Positions 1-12,553 of a stretch of 64,000 nt of DNA are shown piece by piece. The stretch is from positions 44,826,001 to 44,890,000 of the forward strand of contig NC_077222.1 in NCBI RefSeq assembly GCF_024763615.1, in the 5' to 3' direction. Numbering within the stretch: the stretch's first letter is position 1; each line of letters opens with the position of its first letter. Below the pieces are notes generated by a model. The model did no database searches. It had not been told where the DNA came from and saw only the letters and a program-made list of their open reading frames with translations. The stretch comes from Phlebotomus papatasi. Taxonomy: Eukaryota > Arthropoda > Insecta > Diptera > Psychodidae. The position numbers and the translations under genes were made by a program.

Positions 1-958
1 AGAATATCATTCCCCAAAAATAGTGAGTTTTAAAAAATAAAAAAATAAACTTTACAAAATTAGAAAAAAAAACCTTAAAGAAAAAGACCCTTAAAATAAA
101 ATAAATTTATATTGAAATTGTGTTGTATTTGGATGTAGATTTCTTGAATTGATACAACAATCAAACATACGATATTTCTCTTTATTATTTAACGCCTCCA
201 GATTTTTTTTTACTTTACGCTTTAAACACGTGTTCTCAAAAGTTTAATTTTTTCAATAAAAACGTGCTTTTTTTACCGCAGAATTTAAAGAACATTTAAA
301 CAGCTGTGAAATCTACATCTAATTTAATTAATCTAATAAAAAATACAAATCTACATCTAAATACAACATACCTATTCCTTCCCAAAATATTTTGTAATTT
401 GAAATTATCACTAACACAATAAAAGAAGATACAGAATGCAAGAAGATGTAATAAATTATACTCTTCACCAGAAACTTTATCAGCTCAAAACCTTTGTAAT
501 TTTTTTTAGCAATATTGCAGAATCTGAATTTCAATCTAGAAATTTTATGTTTTGTTGCCTTGTGAACCGATATAAATTCATAATTGTATACGGTCAAACC
601 ATTGGAATTTTATGGAATTTTTGCCCTTTTACCACAATGTATTTTTATATTTATTGCTAAATAATTTGATAATTTTCGTCAGAATAAAAATCTCTCTAGT
701 ATTTCTCGGAAGCTCAAACGTGACATTTAATCATTCCAGGCACCGGAAAATTTCAGTAAATTTATATCAATTGTTAAACAATAATAGCCAAAGCAAGAAT
801 AAAACGGAATTTTATTTTTATTTTTGCACTGATAAAAGTGAAAGAAGATGAGTTTGCATTGTGGAGTTGCTACAGTGTCAGTGAGGGATTAAGTGGATGG
901 ATGTCTTCTGATTATACAGCCTCATTTAGAAGATTGCTTCAGATTAGTCATTTCTTAC
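1..958. other. Non-coding; probable transporter intron
   Basis: AT-rich sequence. On the minus strand it lies just downstream of the splice donor of the transporter exon at 959-1204, so it is most simply read as intron. I searched both strands for the next SLC7 membrane segments and did not find them. The remaining coding exons therefore appear to lie beyond the window edge. Confidence 0.5.
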
Positions 959-1204
959 CATGGAAAAAACACCGGAGACAGTCCAGACTATGAGAGCCAT
1001 ATTGACACTGCCTGTGTACTTGAGGACTCCTGTAGGAGATACAAAGATGCCCGATCCAATGATCGAGCCCACAATCACAGTAACACCATTGAGGAGGCTC
1101 ATTTTGGCCTTAAGAGCCACATCGTCTCCCGCAGACACATTCTTGGTGCTCTCTGTATCCTCATTGTTCTGAGCCGATGCTTTGCGTGATGCTTTGCTAT
1201 CCAT
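959..1204 (-). CDS. LAT-type (SLC7) amino-acid transporter light chain, first coding exon (partial)
   Basis: This exon encodes 82 residues, from ATG at 1204 down to a GTAAGA donor after Ser-Met (last exon base 959, phase 0). The first 33 residues are a charged cytosolic tail. [18 protein letters not shown] and [14 protein letters not shown] follow, which is the TM1 region of the L-type/y+L SLC7 family with its unwound GSGIF substrate-binding motif. TM2 ([14 protein letters not shown]) then begins. Family members exchange neutral or cationic amino acids across the plasma membrane as light chains disulphide-linked to a CD98-like heavy chain. All other exons lie beyond position 1. The subfamily (LAT1-like, such as Drosophila minidiscs, versus y+LAT) cannot be fixed from one exon. 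Confidence 0.85.
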
Positions 1205-2697
1205 CTGATGATTGTAGCTGACCTAATTGGACACCTACGTACAGAAGCAGATAATTCGTTCCAATTAGAAATTAACTGCAATATGCGATAATCTTGTGAT
1301 TTTTCACTTGTTTAATAATCTCTTTGAGAGAATACATAAAAAAAAGTTGTGACATTAAACTTAGATGTTCCCCAGCAAGGTTATTCATGATAACTTTCCG
1401 CAAAGTAATGGGAAATTGATCCTCACTCTTTTCCCTCCAATTCACACAACCAGACCGCAAAACAGTCGTCAGTAATCAATTGGTCGACAAGATTGTAAAC
1501 AGCCGGAGACATAATGCGTTTATCATTTGTGTACACAATTTAGAGTAAATATTAAATTTTTACTAAAAATCTTACGCACTAATTACTCTCACGAAGGAAA
1601 TATTAGAATTTTCATTTATATTCACGACCTTGATTTTTTTCATGTGTTCATCGTTAAACCGTTAATCCAGCGGAAGAAAAGAAAGGGTTCTTTGCGCGCT
1701 TGTTGTGCGTCATTTCCACTTTATACCGAAGGGTTGAAGAATAAATTTCAGGCTGTGAAAGATGATTCAATATTTTGCAATTTTTGCATCATCACTTACT
1801 CTCTAGACTCGGGACAAAATTTTAATATAACTACTAAAATTTAAAAGTTCACATAAACTAATAAAACTATTTCACTGAGAATTAACACGTTACTATCATT
1901 GTTTTATAGGTTTTATGTTCCAGTAGTTGGATAATGGGGTTGAAATCTGAGAGATGAAATGCGAGACAAACCACAAGCTGTATGTTCAACCGTCTTTGGT
2001 ATCCTTCCTTAACGGTTGTCCGCACAAAACTGATGACTCTAAATATTATTTCGCATTAAACTGGTACAACTCCATTCAAGTTCACACAATTATTGTGTCT
2101 CCCTAATATAATCCATAGAATCACACAAGTATTCTATGCCGGAATCCCAGTGAATTTCTCTCACACCATTGCAATTTTGGAATATTAATATTTTAAAAGA
2201 CGAAAACGCAAATACCACACAAGAAAATATTTTACTGGTGAAAAATGTGTTTTTGGTCACATGAGATGAGTAAATTGCTCAAATTACCCGTGTATTGTTG
2301 AGATTTTCTCAATTCAACATTCATTTTTCTGTAAACCTAAACATAATTTTATCTGCGACACAAAATTATCTCAATATGTAGTAAATTTTATGATGACCAG
2401 CAGTGCATTTGATGCGATAGGTTGAGGCTTGCATAATTGTTGGTATTTTGTTAAATAGGGTGGTGAAGCGAGTCAGCGCAGAATGGTCAAAATCTTGATA
2501 TATATAATTTTCTAATCCACTACTATATTACATTTCAAGATTTATTTAATTGTAAAATTATTTTTTAAATTTTTTTGTCAGGTTTTGCTTTTTTTTAATG
2601 AATTTAAATAAATTTTATATATATTTTTTACTATTTAAAAAAGAATGTTTTTTATGACTTATGTGGGTACAAAATTGATTATTGTTAAGGTGGCACA
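1205..2697. other. Upstream region of the transporter gene, no gene seen
   Basis: AT-rich, with only short ORFs that look random. It may hold 5-prime UTR exons and the promoter of the minus-strand transporter, but I cannot place them. Confidence 0.4.
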
Positions 2698-3985
2698 GTT
2701 TTAGACCGGGGAGGTTTGGGGCACTTTTTCATGTTTTGACTTTGAGACACTATTCCAAAAAACCACGATAGTGTATTACAATTTTATGCGGTCTATAGGA
2801 TACCTATGGGTATTGACCTTATAAAAAGTACTCGATAGAACTTGGAAAACAACTGAGTTTTCTTGGAGAAGATAAAACATTTTACTTGACGCTTTATCCC
2901 AAACCTCCCCGATGTGGGGCAGTATGGGACGCAAAAGGGGATGTTTGGGACGCGTTTTTTCTCGCATAATTTGTATTACTGGAACACGTTAATTAATTTT
3001 AAATACCAGATTAAAAATATTTCTGATAGAAATAAAAATGTTTCATCTTTTATTTACACTTAGAAATTAATATCAATTTTATTTGTACAGTAGAGTCATT
3101 TATTGTCAATCAATTATTTAAAGTATTTTCTTCTTATTTTCCATCTACCTTTCTTTTCTTTTTTTTTATTCTAAATATTGCAATCATGATTATCAAATTC
3201 CTCAGGCGAGTAGATTTTCTTGCAACTCTTAGTTTTGAACTCATTGATGGATTCCTGTTTGATTTTACGACAACTGCATGGTACCTGTTTTTTTTTCCTT
3301 ATTTATTTGAATTAGCTCTCGCCTTGCGTTTTCTGGAAAACTTGTTCGAGAAATTTTCGAAAAAAATAGTTTTTAACTAGATTGGGCAAAGATCGAATAT
3401 CCTCTGAGAAGGAATTATTGATTCCCAAGACAATGATGGTTTAATTATCCCTGTGGTTAGAGAAATCTGCTGCACTGATAAAATTTGCACAAGAGGAAGA
3501 TTTCCAGTAGAAACTGGGCATTACTCTCCATTTTGACAATAAATAATTGCATACCACCTACAATATTGTCGAAAATCAACGTCCCATTCATCCCCTGTCA
3601 GGTGTCCCAAACACCCCCACGTGTAGTTTTGGTATTTAAAACCTTTATGTAAAAAACAAGAGCGTATAATCTCTGAAACTTTTATAAAAATGTTCTCAGA
3701 TTACACTGCTACCTAATGAGAAAAAAAGTTTTGATTATATATTGCGGATATAAAATACAAAGAGGAAAACTGAGACGTCAAAATATAAAAATTTTATCAA
3801 TTTTTAAAAAAAATGTTCATAGAATTAAAACAATAAAACTGAGGATATCCATTCTTTTAGTCAAGATACATCTTAATATTGCCTACGATACAGTAATGGC
3901 TATATCCCATTTATTTCAAAAATTAATTGAAAAAATCGCCTTGTCCCACACTACCCCTGTCCCAAACCTCCCCGGTCTCCCCTAT
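2698..3985. mobile_element. Non-autonomous TIR element, about 1.28 kb
   Basis: The ends are perfect 17-bp inverted repeats: GACCGGGGAGGTTTGGG at 2704-2720 and its complement at 3961-3977. The right end continues outward as TCTCCCCTA. No transposase frame was recognised inside. The right half (about 3370-3985) recurs inverted at 44810-45409, which shows that it is a dispersed repeat. The outer motif TAGGGGAGACCGGGG is shared with the larger BR1 repeat at 27709. Confidence 0.7.
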
Positions 3986-5162
3986 TCATTTTAATTGTAA
4001 GTTTGAAGTTTATTTCATGACTAAAAGATACAATGTTTCCTAAATATAAGGCTATATATAAATATATATATAATATAAGGTAGTATAAGGTATAACTATA
4101 TATATATATAATTATAAGGTATGCATATCTTTCGATAATATAATTTTTTGTGCGATAATAAAATAACACTAATTAAATACGAAAAGGCTAAAAAAATAAC
4201 TGCTGTTAATTAGCTTTTGAGCATAGTTTTAACTATCTAAACTGCTCCACCCTCCTCTACATGGTTACTCGCGTTAAGCTACTTTTCTGCTTATATAATT
4301 CAATTGAGAATTCACCGCATGAAACGTGAATAATTATTTAACGAGTATTTTTTTGGAAATTGTTTTATTTGACTTTGAGTTGTTTCCTTCCGAGCTAGAG
4401 ATCAAACAGTCTTCGATGACCCCACCCCCTAATTTCTTGGACAATATTTCTTTTTTTTCAAGTATTACTAAATTCTGATTTGAAATTGTACAATTTTTTT
4501 ATATGTGTAACATTACTTCGGACTTAACCGAAGAACTTTCGATTTTATCAATTCTTTTTATTTTAATACTACTACTATACTACTTAAAGTCGCATGCTCA
4601 GTGTGATACGAATTCTTAGATTTTTCTTAGATTGTTACATTAAATTAATTATAGTGATCGCAACTTATTTTACTAAGGTAAAACATGTTGTAACTTACAA
4701 AAAATATTATATATTTTTCAGTAAAATGCTTCTAAAATTTCAAAATTCGATTTTTTAAAGAAGTCATTCAATATTAATATTAATCCGTTGCCAGATAGTA
4801 TAGCAATAATATCTCAAATATAAAGGTAATAACTATAAACATCGATTTTATGCTTCATAATATTTAATAACTTCCTATACTTCATATAATTATTGTTATT
4901 TTTCTCGTGCCTTCTCCAATGATTTTTACAAGAATTGCTTTTGTTATTTGTTTAATTATTCTAGTTTTGAAAATTCAAGAAACATCTAAATATATTGATT
5001 AAATATGCTGTACGTTATCAAGAAATTATTGCTAACGCACAAACACTTTTTAATAACATTTTCAGCGTACCACAGAAACAAACTTTTATATTTTAGTGTT
5101 ATCAGGAAAACTAATTTTATTATTTATTATCAGTGACTTTCTAGTTTAGTATTAAATCTTAC
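3986..5162. other. AT-rich non-coding DNA
   Basis: It contains a TATATA-rich tract around 4050-4115 and otherwise nothing I can identify. Confidence 0.4.
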
Positions 5163-5560
5163 TATATGAATGGATTACTTTATGAACTCTGTGGATGCTC
5201 CCATTCAATACTATTCTAAGTTTATACTTCGATATTCCAAGTACTCAATGGGTCAAGTGGTAGACCACTGATGCAAAATGTTCCGGGTTCGAATCCCCTC
5301 TAAGTCACCAGGAATTTTTCTGACGTTAAAAGTGTTCGAATTGCATCCAGTGAGCTTCACTGAACTTAAGTCCACGGGCAACCTCATCCCGTACAGGAAA
5401 AAATAATAATGCATGTCTAGAAATCCCCTTGTGGGAAGGCCTTGCTCCTTCATGAAATATTATGCCAGCATTACTATTATTATATGAATGGGTTACTTTA
5501 TGAACTCTATCGATGGTCCCATTCAATATTATTCTAAGTTTATATTTCTATATTCCAAGT
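5163..5560 (+). mobile_element. tRNA-derived SINE with duplicated 80-bp module
   Basis: A tRNA-like head has an A-box-like TCAAGTGGTAG at 5253-5263 and a perfect B box GGTTCGAATCC at 5286-5296, the internal promoter expected for RNA polymerase III. A non-tRNA body follows to a (TTA)n-type tail near 5480. An 80-bp module at 5163-5242, immediately before the head, is repeated with about 10 percent divergence at 5481-5560, immediately after the tail. The module may be part of the SINE body, with the upstream copy left from a second truncated unit, or it may be an unusually long flanking duplication. Confidence 0.7.
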
Positions 5561-7786
5561 AATATGTTACTTTACTTTCTTGACATTAAAATTTTTAAAA
5601 GTGTAAATATGGTTTTAATAATATGTTCAGATAATGAGATATTTGTATAAGAAAAAATAAAAAAAGAATGCGTCTTATTTGTAAATTTCTCAAATGCTGT
5701 TTATGACTTTCTTAGGAAATTTTTATTTAGAGATTGAATAATATGAAATGATACATTCGATAAAGTGCTTGTTTGTTCCTTAACGACCAATAGAGACATT
5801 TTGCAATTTGAGAAAATTGTAGAGTATAGTTGTCATCTCTAGTATAAAATGTTGTAATTTTATAATGACAGTACAAGGGTATTTTCCATAAAAAATCGTA
5901 CATAAATAAAATTAAATGAATACCAGTGCGTTTGATAAGAGCAAGTGTGTATGGTGAAAAGTATGAATGGTATACAAAATTATCTGACTTTCTTTGGATG
6001 GAACCGGGTATATCTTTTGGGATGATGTTGTTACGGCTAAGGGTTAAAGGTCTAAGTCGTCATCACTTGTGTACTGCATTGACTCCCCATGAGGATGGGA
6101 GGCAGAACAGAGCGTAATAAAAGCATTGCGACAAATGTAATGTTTATTAAATTTTTAAAAATAGCCTTGAGTTGTGACGTGTGAGGAAATGGAAAGACAC
6201 TGATGATGGCATTATGACCAGAAGAATTTGCATTTTATTGGAATCCCTCTTTAAGATACTTTGGTTTATTGAACTTTTATTGTTGACATTGTGTTCAACA
6301 GAAAGCAGCTTGAGGCAGGGATATATTAAATTGGAATGGGGTAAATGAAAGAAGAAGATTGGAAGGGATTTTGTATTTGCCATTGGTAGCATTTCCAGTA
6401 GTATATTAATGTTCAGGACGTTGATGTAAGAAGATTTTCTCTCCTGCCTTTTCCACCATAAATTCCATTATAATGATGCCCAGTGAAAATCATGGAGGAT
6501 TTTCTGCTTTGTTCCTCGTCCTATTGTCGTTTTTTTCGCAATTGTGTTGTGTAGGTGGATATAGGAGGAAGAGTGATTAGTAGTTATTGTGGAACTAAAA
6601 TATAGCGAGTGATGGATTGAGAATTTCCTTGATTTCACCACGTGACGTCATGGTCTGTAGGTGTTTGACCGTGTTGGAAGTCCAAATGATGGGGTGGTAG
6701 TGGAAAAAGACCACAAGTGGGTGGAATTTTATCATCAATAGGAAAATTATGGATTTTCACGAGACAATAGTGCAAATGGGTGAGAATGAGAGAGTTGCGC
6801 GTGTCGCGTGAACATATCAAATTACCATGCAAAGCTAAGAGTTTGAGTTATTAAGAGGAGCAACGATTAACGAATTATAAACCACTTGAGTGTTATTTAA
6901 TCGACACAAATTGATTACATCCTGACACTGACCGATTGTATGGCTGCGGTGAGTGCTCTTTTGCCATCACGTCGAATGGATACTCTCAATAGTGTAAAAT
7001 GCTACATTATATCTCGTCTGATGACCAATTGGTGAACAATACACTCAATAAGTCTTATTGGAATTTATTTGTCACAACCACCTCCTCACCTACTGTTGAG
7101 GCTATGAAGATGCTTCTCTTAGATTCTTACAGACTCTTATCACTTTTTGACTTCAAAGAAAAAAAAAAGATAACCGTCTAGCGCCACGCCTGAAGGATGA
7201 AACTCAACTGTGAGGGTGACATTCTGTAGTAGAACGCACAAGGCATGTTTTAGGGTGAAACATGGACTGAGAGTAAATGTGCGCATATTCTTTGAAGGAA
7301 TTCACAACCCCTAATCAGCATCCCTCTCTCCAGATACCACCACTCTGATCACATCGATTTTTGCATTCCTTCCATCTCGCCAAATATAATGATGAAAATT
7401 AATCGTCTCTCTGAATAAAGTATCGTCTTGAATAAATTAAATATGTAGTAACTTTAGAGCAGATGATACCCCCTTTTATCGCAAATTGTTTCTTAAAATT
7501 CCACACAATATAGTCATCTTGTGATAACGATTTTTCGTCTCATACTAAAAACAGTATGACGTAGTTATAACGTCATCGATGCACCAGTGCAGGAGAAATG
7601 CTTTGATAGAGGGCAAAAGTTTATATTAACAATGATTCATATTTTAACCATTTTAATTACTCCTGATAATACTTTTAAAAAACAAACGAAAACTGAATTT
7701 CAATATCAGTAATAGGATTTGTTAAAAAAAAAAGCTTTCGTCTGCCTGTTTATGTACTAAGAATACACTGCTGATAATAATAATTA
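5561..7786. other. Non-coding interval, no gene seen
   Basis: Only short, low-complexity ORFs without family resemblance occur on either strand. It could contain 5-prime exons of the SH2 gene, but none could be tied to it. Confidence 0.4.
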
Positions 7787-8018
7787 ATTATTTATTTATT
7801 TCGATGTATCGGGGCTTTTATGTCCATTTTGTACATTATTCAGTTTACAAATTTATTTATTCGGATTACAATGTTTCGTGAAAAATGTCCGTTCAGACGC
7901 TTCAATCATTTGCACCGGGCGGGACTCGAACTCACAACTGTGACAGTCGAGTCAGGGGTCACACCGCCCAAGAGCCGAACGCTCTTACCAATTGCACTAT
8001 GCACCACAGACCCCCCAC
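7787..8018 (-). mobile_element. tRNA-derived SINE with target-site duplication
   Basis: Read on the minus strand, the element starts with a tRNA-like head. It has an A-box region with CAATTGGTAAGAGCG and a B box GAGTTCGAGTCCCG, and it ends in an (AAAT)n-like tail. It is flanked by CTGATAATAATAATTA at 7771-7786 and by the same sequence with one extra ATA unit at 8019-8037. I take these as the target-site duplication. Confidence 0.75.
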
Positions 8019-8390
8019 CTGATAATAATAATAATTAGATGAATTCAACAGTGTTTTGAAAATCTTTTTGTTTTAAATAAAAAAAAAACAATAAAATTAA
8101 ATTTTTAGAAAGTTCCTCCTTTAATGAAATTTTTCATTCTTGAAGTTTTTGATTTGTTCTACTTTATTGATAAATAAATGTATTTCATTCATATTCTGGA
8201 TGATCAGAATGCAATATCAGTGAGTTTGTTCCAAAAGACTCACAGCTAAATAGCTGTACAGAATAGCATGGACAAAAAAAGTGAATTCGGAGGAATGACT
8301 CCACATCTGTGGCATAGGATTGCAAAGAAATTGATCATCTGTCGAGTCAGTGACTTCCAACTATAATGTGCAAGTGCATTGTAAAGTGAG

Positions 8391-8901
8391 ATGTGTTGCT
8401 TCTACGCGAAAATTGCGTGGACACTCATAATTAATTTAATTACACGTCGAGAGAGATCTCCTGTTGAATCAATGTTCTTTGAATTAATGCCAGTAGTGGA
8501 GGCAAAACCATATTTTCGTCTTGTAGATCGGGAAAGTGCAGAAGATTTGTTGAGAGGAGGAATTGATGGAGCTTGTCTGGTGCGCCCATTCAAAGAGAGG
8601 GTAAGTCCAAGTTTCTTTTATCCATAATAAATGTTTCAAGGACCATTTTTCCTATTTTTAATAAATAAAATTTCAGGACGATTCCATTAAGTATGTACTG
8701 TCTGTGTATGCCCAGGAAAAATTCTTTCACCTACATCTCCGACAAACAGAAGATGGTACATTTGTTGTTGGTCTGGAGAAGCCCATTGAGAAAGATTTCC
8801 CATCACCCATCCACTGTGTGGATTACTACAGACACCACAATTTGCGATGCATAAACAGTTCGGGAAACGTTGTGGTAACATTAAAACCCATATCTGAATG
8901 A
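8391..8901 (+). CDS. SH2 domain protein (last two exons or whole small gene)
   Basis: Exon 1 is 8391-8600 (donor GTAAGTCC) and exon 2 is 8677-8901 (acceptor TTTCAG, stop TGA), both phase 0. The start chosen gives 144 aa. A TAA lies in frame nine bases upstream. Met at 8472 would give 117 aa, and an acceptor at about 8491 is a third possibility with unseen upstream exons. The SH2 fold is complete: PYFRLVDRESAEDLL, then GACLVRPF in which the Arg is the phosphotyrosine-binding betaB residue of the FLVR motif, then KYVLSVYAQEKFFHLHLR and a C-terminal VVVTLKPI strand. The domain occupies nearly all of the visible protein and sits at the C terminus. It probably acts as a phosphotyrosine-reading adaptor. 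I cannot assign a named orthologue. It converges on the Mieap-like gene, with stops 62 bp apart. Confidence 0.8.
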
Positions 8902-8914
8902 AAGGTGTACGATT

Positions 8915-8920
8915 TTTATT
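8915..8920 (-). terminator. Poly(A) signal of the Mieap-like gene
   Basis: AATAAA on the minus strand, 43 nt past the stop codon of the Mieap-like gene. Cleavage 10-30 nt downstream would fall inside the last codons of the convergent SH2 gene. Confidence 0.55.
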
Positions 8921-8963
8921 TACAGATAGACAATTCCATTGTGTCAGTGAAAAATTAATATAA

Positions 8964-11900
8964 TTATGTGATTACTACTGCTTTAAGAATGCATTTGTAC
9001 TCCTGAATGAGGGCTGGCCACACGAATGCGCGAATTATGTTGGAGTTTCTGTCTGAGTATGATGCATGACGCTCCTGTTTCTCTGGCTGAAGAAGACCTA
9101 CAAGAGAGACATTCGTGGGAAACTCATTACATACATGCATGCAAAGTGGAAAAATGTTAGACTCTCGGGATTCAAATACAATTAACCGCTGAACATGTTT
9201 TTAACAGAGAAATCTATCTTGATAATATCTAGAATATGTTAAAAACTAATTTAGAACTCAAATTATGCTATAGTAACAACGTTAGAAGTATTGATCAGAA
9301 AATTAGTATTGAAATTTTCATCGTTTCCATCACCCAATGTCGCATTTCCACTTTACTGTTTTTCGCTTTAATATCTGTTTATACGTCAATTAAACCCCCT
9401 ATATATTTCAATTAAAAATTGTATGTTCACTAGCAGAATATTCAAGTACAATAGTTTTTTGTTTAATTGCTGTAATCTGATAAAATTTAGATAATACTGA
9501 TACGACTGGGTGATACAGGCGACAATATCATATAATTAAAAATAGGGGAATCAATGATAAGAATGGGATATTCTAAGTTTGTTTCAGAAGGAATTTTGTG
9601 AACTTAATATTTTAGTTCTATGATAAATAAATTAGTTATTCAAAGAATAGATTTGTTTTTTCAAAACCATATTTAAATTATACTCATTAAGATGTATTTG
9701 CTATGCATTAATATCTAATTTTGTGATGGTAAAATATCTACAAATATCGTAAAAATATTAAATAATATAGATTACAGTAGAAAATAAAGCTTCTAGGGAG
9801 AAGTCGGGTACTTTTAAATTGGGGCAGCTTTAAAATTGGATTTTTTTCTTTTATTTTTAAGTGGAACTGGACCTTATCATGATATAATTTAACTCCACAA
9901 ACCAATTGTAAAGATTTATTACATTATGATAAGGTTCAGTTCAATTTGAAAATTGAATGATGATTGTCCTCTATGATTGTCCTTACCGTGAGTAAAATCA
10001 TTGTCCAGATAGTAAGGATTTGGCTGGTTAACCATCTTCCATGCCAAGCGAACACAATTGGATGTATAATGCTGCAATTGGGTGCAATTCTCCAAGCAGG
10101 GGTATTCATGGAGTGTTGATAGTATTTGATTGGATATTTGCTTCTCAATGTCACCTAGAGGCAGTGAATCGGCAGTATCTTGCAGATATTGCCGAACAGC
10201 TTTCTCCAAATTCAGTACAGAAGACACCTTGTTGCTGGCACTACTACTTTCCCCATCGCAACCAGTTGGACCAAGAACACGACGCACCTCAGCCACTTTT
10301 CTCTCACGGAGTCCCTGGCAAGATCTAAATGCCAGCTGAAAAAATAAAAAGTAAGATATTTCACTGGTGAGACTTCCGGACATTCAGTGATCACACGCAG
10401 AGTGAATTGGGCATTATAATGTTAATTTATATATTCTCACCACAATAATAGAGAAAAGAATTTTAGTCTTCAGATAGAAGGCATTTTTCAGCTGAGGAAT
10501 ACTGTCCAAGTATTCGACTATCTCCACGCGATTCTTTGAGTAGAGCATCGAAAAGGCACGAATGAGTTCACAGCTGCCAAAATGATTTTGTTATCAATAA
10601 AAAAAAACAGGGAAAGTATAATGATTAGATTTTTTTTAAAAATTTTCAATTGTTTTGTGAAAAACTATTGGTAGTCCATTAGAAAAAATATCAGTTAAAA
10701 TATAAAGCAGTGAAATAGATAATTTTTTTGCAAAATGCTTCAAATGTGTTTTTAGTAAAACTTTTTGTTTCATTTAATTAACTGATCGAAGTTATTTTCG
10801 GACAATTTTTAAAAGCATTATCGAAATGCTGATTATTTGGAAAATCTTAACTATTTCTTCCGCTAGTTTTATGCACAATCGCGACTGGAAAATTTTGTCT
10901 GGATTGTATTAATCCATTTTTGGTTTAAATAGTTGATTGATATTACATGGGAAAATAAATTTATCTTTCAATTATGAACAATATCGAATACGAAAGAAAT
11001 TTTTTCCTAACATAAAGCATAAGTAAAAGAATTTTTTTAATCATTTAATTATCATTTTGATCTTATAGGCTTCGTAATGTATGCACAGATAAATAAGGGA
11101 CATTTTTAGACAAAAATCGTGTTTTTTTCGTTCGAGCAAATAAATTTGTAGATAAAATTAAGAGTTGTCTCATTCTATCCAGGAGGCTTGAGGCAAAGCT
11201 AATAACCACCTATTCCTCTTTATAAAATTACAATTATCTTTTCAGTGTTTATTAATATTATTAAAATCTATCTTGTATATATTTTTTAAATAAAGTAACG
11301 ATTCTATACATTAAAAAAAAAGAAAATAAATGCGCTACCATATCACCATGTTTTTGAAAAGTAAACATAACTGTTTAAATGCATGTCCAAGTATAAAAGA
11401 TTTTGGATTAATTTGAATAAATATAGGTCAAATAAAGTAATTAAACAAACGTATCTAATGACAGGGTTTTGAACAAAAAGTAGTGTAGATTATACATTGC
11501 TGAAAAAGAATGTGCTAATAACCAAAACATTAAATATAACATTTAAATCTAATATTAATTAAGAAAAAAATACTTGGATTCGTCTGGTAGTGAGTCCGCT
11601 GAATCTGAATGGTATCCATCACTGCAGCAACTATATCCTCCAGGGCTCGACGGTACAGTAATGGGTCCCATAAGCCTCAATACTGAATCACATCCTCTTG
11701 CGAAATTCATCATGATTCCTGCCACAGGACGATAGTCACAACTAAGGATTGGATCCGATCGTTTTATTTCGCCTATGCAGAAAAGCACTTCCTTATCACT
11801 CTGCACTCTCTGTGATAGCACATCTACAAGTTGTCCCAATTGCTTAAGTGCTGGTTTATCGAGAAGAGTTAGGATAGTCTTGTTATCGATCAGTCTTTGT

Positions 11901-12553
11901 TGCAAATCGTCATAATTGATGGCAAGAAGACGCTGGTGTGATGATTGGGCAGGGTCTTGATGAATCGTTACTGGACTCAATTCGTCAAGTTTATGAATAG
12001 CTGTTTTGTAGGTGTCTATATGACGCTGGAGTTCTGTCTTCAAAGCTGTATGAAGAGCAGTTAGACTTCCTGTTTGATCTGCAGTTAATCCATGTATACC
12101 GAGTCCCTGAATGGCTTGATCGAGGGCTCGTCGTCGCTCTTTAAGTACATCCCGAATAGAAGGATTCCATTTTCCTATAGCTTCTATTAATTTTGAACAA
12201 CGCTGTCGGAGACCAGATTCATGTGGATTGCCAAAGAGTTTTACCAAGTGCCAAATAACCGATTCAACAGATATATCGGGCTTTGGAGTTGTAAGAACGG
12301 CATTAAGGCGACTAAAAAATGATTCCAACAGATAAGCACTATGTGGGAGTGCTTCAATAAGTAAATCCATGGGAAGTTCAGAGACAACAGATCTTAAGAG
12401 GGATGGTCCAAGCCGACCAACAACTCCTGCTGCCTCTCTATATTGTCTTCCCTCTGAGAGAAGCATGAGGCGTCTAAGGACATGTCGAGGACTAGTTAAA
12501 CCTTCTCTACCATCTCTAGATGGTCCACGAATTCTTTCACGATTATCCACCAT
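8964..12553 (-). CDS. Mitochondria-eating protein (Mieap/SPATA18)-like, 531 aa
   Basis: Four exons: 12553-11574, 10573-10441, 10335-9987 and 9097-8964. Splice phases agree and the total is exactly 532 codons. The first donor is weak (AAGTATTT). The protein is 531 aa, close to the roughly 540 aa of vertebrate SPATA18. The N-terminal part is helical (LKERRRALDQAIQGLGIHG, LKTELQRHIDTYKTAIHKL). The C-terminal third matches what I know of the Mieap C-terminal domain: AFRSCQGLRERKV, then YPCLENCTQLQHY, then CVRLAWKMVNQPNPYYLD, and finally AFVWPALIQ and ILKAVVIT. Mieap proteins act in mitochondrial quality control at the outer membrane. The start is ATG at 12553; frames further upstream begin with TTG or are unrelated. 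Family assignment is by remembered motifs and is moderately sure. The intron structure is well supported. Confidence 0.7.
9794..9950 (-). repeat. Truncated MITE in Mieap-like intron 3
   Basis: An inverted, partial copy of the MITE at 60770-60991. It begins TAGGGAGAAGTCGGGTACTT, which corresponds to the complement of that element's right end. It lies inside the 889-bp last intron, 37 bp from the donor of exon 3. Its centre also forms a weak hairpin around the paired motifs CCTTATCATGATA and CATTATGATAAGG. Confidence 0.5.
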
